From Onchidella celtica (Eukaryota; Mollusca; Gastropoda; Systellommatophora; Onchidiidae): a DNA stretch of 64,000 bases. The DNA lies in NCBI GenBank assembly GCA_963931925.1, contig OZ007579.1:49323174-49387173 (forward strand). The letters are read 5' to 3'. Position 1 is the first letter of the stretch, and every line of letters begins with the position of its first letter. This document shows positions 53,551 through 64,000 of the stretch, piece after piece. The notes beneath the pieces were generated by a model. The model did not search any database, was not told the DNA's origin, and saw only the letters and a list, made by a program, of their open reading frames with translations. Both the position numbers and the translations under genes were made by a program.

Positions 53551-54612
53551 ATGCTGCGCTCTGAAAATCTAAATCTGAACTGCAGCTAAGTACTCCGTGT
53601 TGAGTTTTACATTCTACATTGTCTTTTTTCTGTGTGTGCAGTTGTTCCTTACTGTAATTGTTTTCCTTGACGAAAGAAAAAATACCGAAAATTTGGTTTG
53701 TCTTCCCTTTTCCTTTGAGTTCATCGTATCGTTTCTATATTATTAAGTTTCTTACGCGAGGCTTTCCTACATAGAACTTTTTTCTTTTTGCCACATTTCG
53801 CCTTCACCGTACGTTCATTGGCACAAGCACCGTAAACAGCAGTTTCAGTCATGCATAAAATATACATATCTGAATGACAAGTTTCCAGCTCCCTTCCATC
53901 AAATTTTGAGACATTGATGATTGAAGTTTCATGTGCTCATAGCTATTAGAGATACAACTTTTTTTGTGGTTGTTGTTTTTAGTAATACTTGCAAATTACA
54001 CACTGAATCCGCTTGATACTTTGACAATGAAGACCATGTTGCCAGTTTTGAAAATTATACAGGAGAGCGATTTGAAAGTTTGACATGAAGTATCAAATGT
54101 CTATGATGACCTTTAAATCCTCATCAATAATTTGGTCTATTAATTCGATAATGGAATTCGCATCATGTCCAAATGTAATACTTACCAAGGCGAAACAGAA
54201 TATGCACAAAAAAAAAACAAAAGACTCGAAGATTTTCGAGTTACGGTGTTTGCGCAGACGCCCCTCATGTGTAGTGTATGGCACACGTCAGCCATAAAGC
54301 GGAGGTAGATCCTTGTCATTCTAACATGACGAAATATAGAAGACAACACGGACTGTGCTTTTCCAAAATAAATGTATAGCGTATAGTTTTAACATGAACA
54401 ACTTGCACTGTCGAACGCTCATTTTCTCAATTGAACACATTCAAACTCCCAACAGAACAACAATGAGGCAAGACACAGTTGATGCCTTGACTCTCTGATA
54501 ACTGTAGACAGCAAATTTGTCTGGCCAAATTAATGTTGAGGACTTTATCAAAGACCTAATTATTAGGAAAAAGGGTACAAGTGAATCTGCTTTAAATATA
54601 AGTATAAATATA
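53551..54612. other. No gene recognised
   Basis: AT-rich. A 70-codon frame at 54085 and its minus-strand shadow have no motif. Confidence 0.5.
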
Positions 54613-55096
54613 CTAGCTGAGGTCCCCGGCCCTGCCCGGGATAAATCGGTTTGAATATTGGTTTCAGTTCTGGGTGGTTATTATGGACCTGCTTCATCTT
54701 GCCTGTTCCTATTTGTTTATTTTATTTTTGTTTGTTTGTTTTTAGATAAGTCTTACTGCTCTGCCTTTGTGAGTTGACACCCTGCGCATCCCATACAACA
54801 GCATGATTTGCGCACGGGTTAGTATGTTTGATAGTGAACACATCGCAGGAAGTGATAACGAAACCTTAAAATGGCGAAGCATGACTCGAAATAGAGCTAA
54901 ATGATGGCGAAACAATAAATTTCTAATAAAAAAAAACTACACCAATTTGAGACTTCTATTAAAAACTGTGCACCCTTACATCCATTCTGATGCACCATAT
55001 AAAATTTGAAGTCTGAGTGTTGAGTGGTTCAGAAGCCTTTTGCAACAAAAAATCTGAAGTCCACAAATATAATATATAGTATATATATAGTATAGA
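54613..55096 (-). mobile_element. Non-autonomous Helitron, copy 2
   Basis: On the minus strand it starts TCTATACTATATATA after A and ends with the hairpin CCCGGGCAGGGCCGGGG, then ACCTCAGCTAG followed by T. TC start, CTAG end, 3' hairpin and A/T insertion are the Helitron hallmarks. About 260 bp at its 3' side match 29872-30589, while the 5' parts differ. Confidence 0.85.
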
Positions 55097-55227
55097 TGCT
55101 GGGAACAAAAAGATTTACATGTATTGTCTTTTTATTCACTTAGGTTAAAATGTTATCTGTATCTTCAATGTTAGAAAGGAATGAAGAAAATAAACAAGAT
55201 GATTTGTTTGTCTGCATAGTAATAATT

Positions 55228-55330
55228 CGATTTCTGTCTGTCCGTCCGTATGTTTGTCTGCATGTCTGTCTGTTGTCTGTCTGTCTGTCTGTCTGTCTGC
55301 CTGTCTCACTGCCTGTCCGTCTGTCTGCTT
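55228..55330. repeat. (GTCT)n microsatellite
   Basis: CTGT/GTCT steps, partly perfect. The frames on both strands here are low-complexity artefacts. Confidence 0.85.
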
Positions 55331-55439
55331 CTTGTTACTGTAACTCAGCGAAAAAAAAAAGGCACATCGTAGCACAGTTTGGTGCGTCAAAATGTTCTTA
55401 CTTGAAAAAAAATCGTTTCTAGTCCAGTCAATCTAGCGG

Positions 55440-57489
55440 TTTCTGAGTTGAGGTAGGGTCCTGGTCACGCTTTGCCCCACTAAAAAGTATGCTAAATAAT
55501 TACTTTACGTTAAACAATTACTTAATATTCAGTGTAAATGAACTTTTTACTTAACATTATGGGTAATTATATCGAGGGTAAAGTGGTTGTTTTAATGAGT
55601 GGAAATAATGGCATTTCTTTAAAATATTTTTTTTAGTAGGCCATCAATATTCGTTTGTTTTATATGAATCGTTTCTAATCTAGATCTAGATCACTTTTTG
55701 TATATTTCTCATTTAACATTTTGTTTTTCAAAATCTTGAAAATTTGCCTTTTTTCTATTGCCCTGGATATTAAGTAAATAATTTCCTTCATTAATGTTAA
55801 ATTTGAAATTAGTGAAAACGGTTATAATTAACACTGTCTAGTCTGGATGACTGCTGAATTGTGAACTTATTTTTTTACACTTATATTGAGTCCTAACTTT
55901 TTGTCAGTTTTGCTAGTGGAAGGGTCGAAAAGCAACGGGGTTGGACTTTGCAGGAGGGGGTATTAGTTGACCTTAACAGTTTACCTGGGTGTGTTATTTT
56001 AGTGTATTCACTGGTCTGGAGCCTGGAGGGCAATGTTTCCCCTGGTTAAGTCAAAATGTGCCAACTTTCCTTTTCCATCGCCTTTGACTGTATCATTTCT
56101 GTATTATTTCTTATTCCAGGATTTGCTACATACAACTTTTTCTTTTGGCTACAATTTGACTTTGCTTCATGACCTGCTGTGACCCCACACATTTTCTGTT
56201 GTTGTTTTATTTTAATAATATTTGATCAATTCCTTGTAGTTAATTGTCACGGTGGGCAAGTCTTTTGTTGTGCAAATTCGTTACCTGTAACAAAAATATT
56301 TGCACATCGAATGCATGTAGAAAGTAATGTAAACTTGAAATCATTTCAAGATTATTTTGGGAAAGTTGAACTTTTTAACGTTAATGAAACTGTTTTTTGG
56401 CATGTTTTGAATTAATTTAATACAATGGAATATCATATTACATTCTAAAAAGTAAGTTTTTTTGTTTCTATACTTTGAACTAATTGGATAAATGTGTTGT
56501 TCCATTCAATAATCCATCAATGTGCACATTTTGATTTCCTTTGTGAGCCAAAAGCACACAGCCTTGAAGGACCACTGCTGACGGGCCCGTGTCTTTTTAT
56601 TTCTCGAGGGCCGAAGTATGTAATCTGTTCTGTCACTGCCTGTCTGGTCTTTACGTGCCATGGGGTTGTGGAATAGCGAGTAGTTGGAGGAAGGTTGGAA
56701 GCTGGTTAATAAGGGGAGCTAAGGGCTTGTCCCGCGTGCCCTTGATCTTTTCAGGGGTTGTTTCCCTTTAAAACGACTTTCAATAAGACAAGCACAGTTT
56801 TAAAATTTATTCTGAATGGGAAGTACAAAGAAATACAAGTATTAGATCTATTAGTCAGCTCAAGTTAGGGACACAAAGCAAGCTAAAAAAAAAATGCTTC
56901 CCAACCATCTCTAGTCTCAACACCTTACAAAAAAAAAGAACCCTCTGCAGGTAGAATGGAAGGTACATTCAAAGGTTCTCGCAATCCCCGCCGTGGGTCT
57001 CGTTAAAAAAAACAGCCCAGTGTTTATTACAGCACGTGCAAGTTAGTTTGGTTTGATTTGATGACAGGAACCAGAATCCAGTACACCGGACATCCCCATA
57101 AGTGTTCCTCTGCCCGATCCAAAATCCACTTGAGGGTTTTCCTAGCCTACATGATGGTCCCAGTGGTCAGCTGGTTCCATATTTGTCGGGTTCGTCCAGC
57201 CGTGTTGCAGGTTAGTTTGAGTGATGTAGAGGACTCTTAGGTACCTCCATAAGGCATTGTAAAAACTCATTCCCCTGGACTTTGTTCATATTCTTGCAAT
57301 GTCCTCAGAGAAGCAACTGTTACCATGATCTGTGTGTGAATGGATCAGTTCCACACACAGACGGCATTCTACTAAGATCTCTGTGTCCGTGTTCCCTAGA
57401 TCCATACAACGTGATTGTTTGTGTTTCACTCAACAGGAGTCAGACATGTTCAGAACAGACAGCCATATCAATTTCTTAGTCATTCTAAT
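55440..57489. other. No gene recognised
   Basis: AT-rich sequence with scattered short frames and no recognisable motif. Confidence 0.5.
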
Positions 57490-57745
57490 TGCTCAAAAGT
57501 TTCAAAGCTCAAATGATGAACAGAATGTCATGGATGCATCCCCGCTCAAAGCATTGGCATCTCATAGACTATGTCATTGTGAGGAAGACTGACAGAAAGG
57601 ATGTCCTTGTAACAAAGGCGATGTGTGGTGCCGAGTGTGGAACTGACCACAGACTCATTGTTTGCAAGCTCAGACTAACATTGGGGCGCAATAGACGCCC
57701 TCAAGGGAAAGCGCCACCTAAACGCCTAAATGTTTCAAAACTCTG
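57490..57745 (+). pseudogene. LINE endonuclease fragment
   Basis: SWMHPRSKHWHLIDYVIVRK, then CGTDHRLIVCKLRL and RPQGKAPPKRLNVSKL, match the C-terminal part of the AP endonuclease in the craniofacial development protein 2-like LINEs. The D-H pair of TDHRL is catalytic in the family. The frame runs into the assembly gap. Confidence 0.82.
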
Positions 57746-57945
57746 NNNNNNNNNNNNNNNNNNNNNNNNNNNNNNNNNNNNNNNNNNNNNNNNNNNNNNN
57801 NNNNNNNNNNNNNNNNNNNNNNNNNNNNNNNNNNNNNNNNNNNNNNNNNNNNNNNNNNNNNNNNNNNNNNNNNNNNNNNNNNNNNNNNNNNNNNNNNNNN
57901 NNNNNNNNNNNNNNNNNNNNNNNNNNNNNNNNNNNNNNNNNNNNN
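57746..57945. other. Assembly gap, 200 N
   Basis: Exactly 200 unknown bases. The round length suggests an estimated gap. Confidence 0.98.
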
Positions 57946-57972
57946 AAGGGAGAGAGAGAAAGAGAGAGAGAA

Positions 57973-58005
<33 letters not shown>

Positions 58006-58024
58006 AAGAGAGGGAGACAGAGAA

Positions 58025-58077
<53 letters not shown>

Positions 58078-58135
58078 AAGAGGGAGAGAGAGACAGAGAG
58101 AGAGAAAGAGAGAACGAGAGAGAAGCGAGGAGCCC
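57946..58135. repeat. (GA)n tract at gap edge
   Basis: GAGA with AAAG and CAGA variants for about 190 bp. It probably caused the gap. Confidence 0.92.
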
Positions 58136-58837
58136 AGTAAGAAAGTCAAGCTATAACAAGTCTTCAATGGGCTGGGAAAAGTTACAGTGTAAAAAAGTGC
58201 CCTACTATTACACGTCGGCCAGGCCCTTCTCTGGAGTGGTTTTCCCAGGTTTTATTCTTCAATATTTCATGATTCAACACGAATGAAAACGGCACCAAGT
58301 TGAAGTGCACATTTTATTCAACTGTGTCCGTTGATGTTTCTGTCTATGGTTTTTTTTAGAAATAGATTGTTAACTACATTCCTTTCCTTTCAGGCCTTAA
58401 AATGTCCTCTAAAATGATCTATTCAAACATTGTCCTCGGTCGTGAGAAACGAACTCGGCCACACTTTTACAAGGTCAAAGTTTTGTAAATATTCAATACT
58501 TGTTTTGTTGACGGGGAAACTTGAGGGTGAAAAATTAGACACGAATGCTAACAAAAGGACAAAAGCGGTATTAAAACCACCTTTACATCTGCAGACACAA
58601 ATAGACCATATCCTTAGAATTTTTCAAGGGACGCCTTTGGCTTAGAAAAGACTTGAAAACAAATTTCCATCGCCAGTGATAAACCGCGTTTGCACAATAC
58701 TGGCATTATGCAACGATCTCAAAGGTATACGAGCACCTGTGAGGTGATATTGTATTCAATTACCAAATAGCTGTCGGCCAAAGTATACAAGGCCACACTT
58801 CTCACAAAGGTATCACAAAGACCTCTGCAGTTCCACG
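58136..58837. other. No gene recognised
   Basis: Nothing supported between the GA tract and the LINE fragment. Confidence 0.5.
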
Positions 58838-59352
58838 TATAGACAAATCCTGGTTCACGAAGGACTGCAAACGGACAACTGAGGCCCGCGAAAAAGCCTT
58901 CCGCGAACTTAAACGCCATCAAACAGCCGGGGAATGACGAAAGTTAAACAGGAAAGACCGAAAGAAGATAGGCTGAAGAACTAAAGCAAGAGAAACTGGT
59001 GGATGAATTTTATATCCCATATCAATGGCCGCACCCCACTTTAGAAAATTTGGAAAAATGATTAAGAAACTCTGGTATCGGACAGCTCAAAAAATAGTAT
59101 GTCTCTCTCGCGGAAGAAGAAAATGATGTCGCAAACGAAATAGCTTCATTATTTTGGGCTAACTCTTCCAGTGATCATAACTCGGCCAGCTTCCAAAATT
59201 TCAAAACCAAACCTGGAAAAACGTCCCTTGATTTCTAACCATGGATTTCCTCCCCTACAATGAAACTTGTACAACTGAAGAATTGACATCCAGTCTGAGC
59301 GAGGCCAGTCACACAGCACCGGGCCCCAACCAGATACATAACGAAATTCTAA
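58838..59352 (+). pseudogene. RNase H-bearing LINE, RT N-terminal fragment
   Basis: KSWFTKDCKRTTEAREKAFR and ELKRH match the linker before RT. CTTEELTSSLSEASHTAPGP, then NQIHNEILKHL, matches the start of RT in I/Jockey-group LINEs (the tapGpD-i-n-lkhL pattern). It contains stops and frameshifts. It is the left part of a LINE whose further parts appear at 61483, 62090 and 63221. Confidence 0.72.
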
Positions 59353-59390
59353 AACACCTAACCCCCCCCATCCCCCCCCCCCCCCCGATC
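59353..59390. repeat. Poly-C tract
   Basis: A C-run with few interruptions lies between the LINE fragment and the hAT end. Confidence 0.85.
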
Positions 59391-61452
59391 CAGGGTTGCC
59401 AGATTGAAATTTTAAGATCAAACCATACAATGCCAGAAAAATGCCAAAAAAAAGCCAAATAAAGTTCAGTACAGTTTTCATGATAACATCATACGAAAAG
59501 CTTCAGAACCAGGTTAATATCACCCTCCCTACTAGAGTGTCACAAATCCCAGACTGGGAGATGTAATAGTTTATGACAGGACAACAATCACGAACAAACA
59601 AGTTTAACACTTAACAGAACAATCCCTCAGACTCACACATTTATTAAACATAATTATACAGATAATAGCGCAATTACATACATTATATTATTGGAATTAA
59701 CTGCCGTACAACGGCCTTATTCTCACATACACTCTCCCTCGGATCCACAACCCGGTAGTTACTCCTAAAGGCACTTCGGCCTCAGCCTCTCCCCTCAGGG
59801 TCTTAATAGCACATTAATAATTCACTGGCACCGCAGTCTCTCAATATCACCTTCCTATTGTCATACACCTTAGCATTCTACTCGCATCTCCGCAGGGCAA
59901 TAACACATTATCATTTCAATAGCCCATCAACATGGCACTAGTACAGTATCAGTTCACTAGCCCATCAACATGGCAATAGTACATTATCACATTCACGCTC
60001 ATATCTACGTCCCTGTCCGTGGCCTGACTGCCACGACTTTATGTGCCTCTACTGTCCTGCACTGACAGCCTCACTTCTGGCCTATGTGTGGCCTCCGGCC
60101 CTATGCTGGCCTATCCCCTGTGCTCATCGAGGTGGCTCTGCGGCCCTTCCTCGACACCTACAAGAATAACATTACATTGGTATAATGCCATACCATTTCT
60201 ATTCACTCCACCTCTCCTTACAACCCATGAAGCGTACACACAATAGTTCACATTTCACTCACCACACATCTTACGGTAACACACCTCCATCGGAGTACAC
60301 ACTACTCACTCGCGCTACAAATCCATGAACTCACTTTCATCTATCGCTCATGGCGCACATTGCTATATCCAATATCAAGGACTTCCACATTCCTCACATA
60401 TACTTATTTACATCATGGTAATAGACGAATATAATATAATACATGAATCATAATTATCAATCAACGTTCTACCTACCAGTCATCACTGGAAAAACTCTCT
60501 CACTGGTCTCTCGACTGCTCCCCTTATGTTCGCCCGCTGGGCTCTTACTAGCGTCCGTTCAGTAGGACCTTCTAACTTGCAGTGATAGTAATACAGCGCT
60601 TTCGCCTCATTCAGACCCCCACCACTCATAACATGCACGCTTTTCTTCCTTGTCTACGTGCGTTAATTTTACTCTCTTCCTTTCACGTCTTTCCCTACTT
60701 GTCTGCCGTGAGCCCTTCTTACTCTACACCCGCTCTGTAGCAATCCCCTTAATTGCACTCACTCCACTCGTGACATAGAGCGAGTGGAACATTTGGCTTA
60801 AATCTTGTCAGCTGTGAGTTTTTTTTTTGTTCAGAGTATTTCTGGTGATGGAGTGAAAGCCTTTGCAACATTATTTTTTTTAAGAAGCAACAGTTCTGCC
60901 GCGATGCTCACAATAACTTCATCATGATTCAGCTGCACTCTGTTTTTAGTCTTAGTTTTAATTGAGGATACATGAGAAATACCCTCTTAAGTACAACACA
61001 CCTAATTGGGTTTAGTAGTCAAACAAAGACAAATGTGGTTCTTTAAATGCTTCATAGTGAAGTAAATCACCCCAGAACCACAGTGTGCAGAAAGTCCTAA
61101 GGTGGGTGACAGTCTTTCAAAATATAGTAGCACTTAAAAAAATATAAACTATAGAATCCAGTGTCAAAAGGACACTGACCTTGCCGGTTGGCTCTTTCTT
61201 GAGAAATAGCTGCAGAAATCTTGGCATTATGTACATGTATACAACTGACCAAAACATATTTCCTCGATAGGAAGGGTTTCAGAAAAAGCATAGTAAGTAG
61301 ATTTTGTGCAGATAATTATAGTATATATGGGAAAAAGCCACACAAAAAAAGAAAAAAAGCCAAAAAGCCAAATGAATTTTCTGACGCCAACCATATCTAA
61401 GAAAAGCCAATTTCTGGAATTTGGCTTTAAAAAAGCCAATCTGTTAACCCTG
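59391..61452. mobile_element. Non-autonomous hAT-type transposon
   Basis: The left end CAGGGTTGCCAGATTG and the right end, reverse-complemented CAGGGTTAACAGATTG, are 16-bp inverted repeats of hAT type. Multiple AAAAGCCAAA motifs crowd both subterminal regions (59430-59460 and 61330-61445), as in hAT transposase binding sites. A family A solo LTR is inserted inside, so the element itself is about 820 bp. The 8-bp flanks do not match, and the left side abuts a C-run, so one flank has been lost or rearranged. Confidence 0.65.
59538..60775 (-). mobile_element. Solo LTR of family A
   Basis: A full 1,238-bp family A LTR, minus orientation, flanked by the exact 5-bp repeat TAGAG (59533-59537 and 60776-60780). 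By eye it differs more from the element A LTR than the solo LTR at 34545 does, so it is probably older. Confidence 0.92.
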
Positions 61453-61482
61453 ACGTCTAGAAACCTTCATCCGAGAAGCCTT

Positions 61483-62089
61483 CGCTTTTAAACAGCAGGT
61501 AATTGCCGGTTGTCTTTGGCCTGGAAAAAGCCTTCGACACGACCTGGAGGCAGAATATACTGAGATATCTTGGACTAAGGGGCAACCTGTCGATCTTTGT
61601 TAGGAATTTTCTTAGTGACCGTTCCTCCTGGGCGAGGGTGAACTCCACCCTCTATGATTTATTTTGATCAAGAGTCCCCCGGGGCTCTATTCTATCGCCC
61701 ATCCTATTTAATATTAAAATAAATTCAATTACTGAAACGTTTTTACAAAACATTGACCGGCCTTGTAGGCAGACGACTGTCTCTACACACAACTTTTTCT
61801 TTTTGCCAAAGTTTGACTTTGCTTACAATTTTCTTTTCGATCAAAGATACATTCAAAATTTTGGATCTTTTCAAGGTGTCATCCCTCCTGTTTGCCCTTG
61901 GATTCGGTCTTTGCTGGCAAATGCCGAAATCAGGCAGTGTAAGGTGGAGAATGAGCACTTTCCTGCCATCCCACCATGGCTAACACTTAAGCCAAACATT
62001 AGTTACATTTTTAGATCTTGCGGCATGTCCCAAGAACAGCAAGTTGCCAGAAATTTACAAGCAGATGTTTGGAGAGGTTGTGAGTAAAC
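61483..62089 (+). pseudogene. RNase H-bearing LINE, RT middle fragment
   Basis: VVFGLEKAFDTTWRQNILRY, then LGLRGNLSIFVRNFLSDRSS, then SRVPRGSILSPILFNIKINS match RT motif A (DLEKAYDTTW) and motif B (GVPQGSIL) of I/Jockey-group LINEs. HFPAIPPWL near 61960 belongs before RNase H. The FADD region between them is missing. Frameshifts are present. Confidence 0.75.
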
Positions 62090-62330
62090 ACCTTAACCAC
62101 AGACCTCTCTACACAGGCGGCTCTGAAGACCCTGACTCGTTAGGAGCCGCCTCATTCTCAAGTGCAGATGGCAAAATTTTATGCCTCAGCCTGAACCCCA
62201 AAGCCTCCGTCTTTACCGCTGAGGTTCAAGCAATCAACTTGGCCTTAGATGTTATATCCGATTCCCAATAAGGACGCTTCACTATCTTTTCTGATTAGCT
62301 GTCTTGCCTCCAGGCTTTAAGGAAACCCAA
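62090..62330 (+). pseudogene. LINE RNase H, N-terminal part
   Basis: PLYTGGSEDPDSLGAASFSS, SVFTAEVQAINLALDVI and FTIFSD-LSCLQALR fit the RNase H pattern YTDGSK---GaA, SVFTAEl-AI--AL, iFSDS-S-L-AL. The first catalytic Asp position reads Gly here (YTGGS), and stops occur. Confidence 0.78.
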
Positions 62331-62398
62331 ATATGAAGACCCATGAGATCGATAACCTATTACAACCTATCGATAACCTATATTCATACACTGTCCAA

Positions 62399-63208
62399 GT
62401 GGGAAAATTCTGCTACCTAGACTCAACCATCAGTGGTAGCACAGACATAACAACTGAAATAAATGCCAGAATAGGAAAGGCGGCCACAGCTTTTGGCAAA
62501 CTCTCAAAAAGGGTGTGGAACAATAGCAAGCTGACCATCAAAACAAAGGTACTCGTGTACCAAACTTGCGTCCTAAGCACCCTGCTGTATGGCTCAGAGA
62601 CATGGACCACCTACTCCAAACATGAAAGATCCCTCAACTCCTTCCACCTGCGCTGCCTACGCAAAATTCTCAAGATCAAGTGGCAAGACAGGATCTCAAA
62701 TATCGAAGTTCTGAGCCGAGCCAACATTCCATCAACTCAGGCTCTCCTAGGCAAAAAAAGACTGCGGTGGCTTGGACATCTCCACCGTATGGAAAATGAT
62801 CGCATCCCCAGACAAATTCTCTACGGGGAACTTGCTACTGGCAACCGACCCAGAGGTAGGCCACATCTGCGATTCAAAGACACTTGCAAGGTCACGATGA
62901 AAGCATTCAACATCGACCCCAATGAATGGGAGAACCTTGCAAGTGATCGAAGCAGATGGAGACAAAAATTGCGCAGTGGCACGCTCGCAATAGACTTCAA
63001 GGCAAAAGAAACATACCTGACAAAACGACAGAGGCGGAATGAAAACACTCGCCAAAGTGAACCCAAAAGACTGACCTGCAATCACTGCCATCGCACTCTC
63101 GGGTCAAACATTGGTAGAATAAGCCACGAGAGAAGCTGTCAGTCAAAGTGAAAGTGAATATTCTAGCTGCTAAGACCGTCTGTAAAGACGCTAAAGGCCA
63201 TATATATA
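62399..63208 (+). mobile_element. Young 5'-truncated LINE copy
   Basis: Matches 19610-20417 with about four base differences in 808 bp by eye. It is flanked by the 12-bp duplication TACACTGTCCAA (62387-62398 and 63209-63220) and ends in the same (TA)n. The host sequence it entered is the RNase H of the other LINE. The frame encodes the C-terminal 250 residues including the C-x2-C-x12-H-x3-C motif. Confidence 0.95.
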
Positions 63209-63220
63209 TACACTGTCCAA

Positions 63221-63455
63221 CAGGAAATATAAAATTGTTCTCTGTTGGATTCTTGGACACATTGGCATTAAGGGTAATGAAACGGCAGACGCGCTGGCTA
63301 AAGAAACATTGAAACGTCCATCACAACACCTAAAAATACCATTCACTGACTGTAAACCAGTTATTAACAACTCCCTTAAATCGAGATGGCAGGAAAGATG
63401 GGACCAACAAACATCAGATAAACTACACCCTGTTCTCAATAAAACACAGTTTCAC
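63221..63455 (+). pseudogene. LINE RNase H, C-terminal part
   Basis: KIVLCWIPGHIGIKGNETAD, then ALAKETLKRPSQHLKIPFTD. WIPGHIGIKGNETAD-LAK is the diagnostic RNase H C-terminal motif. It continues 62090-62330 after removal of the young LINE. It ends with KTQFH before the next element. Confidence 0.82.
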
Positions 63456-63469
63456 TGAATGTATAGACT

Positions 63470-64000
63470 TCGTGCATATCCGAAGAAGGCGCTATGCCTG
63501 CGGGCCCACGAAAGAATTATTTTCTGACGCGGGCCCATGTCTACATTTAGCTTCCTCAACTCGTCCTTTATGACTACTGTTTTTCTACAGGCGCTGATGT
63601 TCTGTAAGTTTTCTGAAAGTCCGGTCATCATTGTGCTGACGTTCCAGGTTCCCAGTTTCAGAGCTGGTCTCCTTTGTTGTTTTTTTCGGTTTTTGACTGG
63701 AGCCACCCCTGGCGCGGCACTCTGCGGCAATCTGCGGCACTCTGCGCCAGTTGAACAGCAACTTTTAACCGGTAATTGTCCCTCCCAGTGTTGTGTCGAC
63801 GCCGCAGTTTCCTCTCCGGGTTGTTGGCGTGGAATGGAACTGGATGTACCTCTGGGCAGTGTTATGGAGGACAAACTGTTCCCCATATAGCATGTCGCCA
63901 CTCTCCTTGTCTCTGACAGATCCAAAGGAACAGCATATCCCTTATAGTTTGGCACCAGAGCCGTCGCAGGAGTTGCAAGAATGCGTTGAGTACAACGACG
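63470..64000 (-). pseudogene. LINE 5' end with endonuclease start
   Basis: On the minus strand a frame of at least 167 codons reads KLGTWNVSTMMTGLSENLQN, then ACRKTVVIKDELRKLNVDM, the start of an AP endonuclease. It then runs into unrelated sequence. Upstream is a Ser/Pro/Arg-rich leader (about 100 residues) that continues to the window edge. It is a fragment or 5' part of a craniofacial development protein 2-like LINE, in inverse orientation to its neighbour. Confidence 0.75.

Noticed and set aside
55145-55422. Frames over the GTCT repeat on both strands
   Set aside because: Tetranucleotide repeats stay open in several frames; there is no protein signature.
57489-58286. 265-codon frame spanning the gap and GA tract
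   Set aside because: The central part is unknown bases and the rest is (GA)n translated as R/E. Only the first 85 codons are LINE-like.

Overview
The window is animal nuclear DNA, AT-rich and packed with transposable elements. I saw no bacterial genes, no intact RNA gene and no CRISPR array. Split reading frames with GT/AG junctions, tRNA-derived SINEs, APE-endonuclease LINEs, piggyBac, mariner, hAT, P and Helitron remnants, and Gypsy-like elements with 5-bp target duplications point to a metazoan. The SINE tail and LINE types suggest a marine invertebrate, perhaps a mollusc. That last step is inference; a hemichordate or cephalochordate cannot be excluded.

Layout. 1-3.4 kb: no recognisable gene, one small inverted-repeat transposon (MITE). 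3.4-25.4 kb: one nested complex. A Gypsy-like LTR element (family A, minus strand, 3446-25398, TSD GACAT) carries in its integrase region a second LTR element (family B). B consists of a partial copy (7515-11143) and a long copy (11144-21842). The partial B copy holds a P-superfamily DNA transposon with a THAP transposase (8106-11117). The long B copy holds a near full-length LINE (16462-20417). Both LTR families place integrase upstream of reverse transcriptase, the unusual order of the Gmr1 group. 25.4-34.4 kb: a 41-bp minisatellite with higher-order structure, a SINE, a tandem duplication pierced by a solo LTR and a Helitron, and a piggyBac element. 34.5-41.8 kb: a family A solo LTR, then hAT, mariner and LINE fragments, an unrecognised conserved-looking reading frame and a (TAGG)n tract. 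44.2-51.7 kb: the most gene-like part, with an open OTU-protease exon (429 codons), a decayed second piggyBac transposase and two exon-like blocks that join in phase. 52-64 kb: microsatellites, a hAT fragment, a second Helitron, a 200-base assembly gap, and a RNase H-bearing LINE broken up by a hAT-type element, another family A solo LTR and a very young LINE copy.

Little here works together as a pathway. The sequence reads as a layered record of transposition: A entered first, B entered A, and P and the LINE entered B. The near-identity of the LTR pairs and LINE copies, judged by eye, suggests recent activity. The best host-gene candidates are the OTU exon at 44166-45476 and the exon pair at 50507-50653 and 51555-51688.
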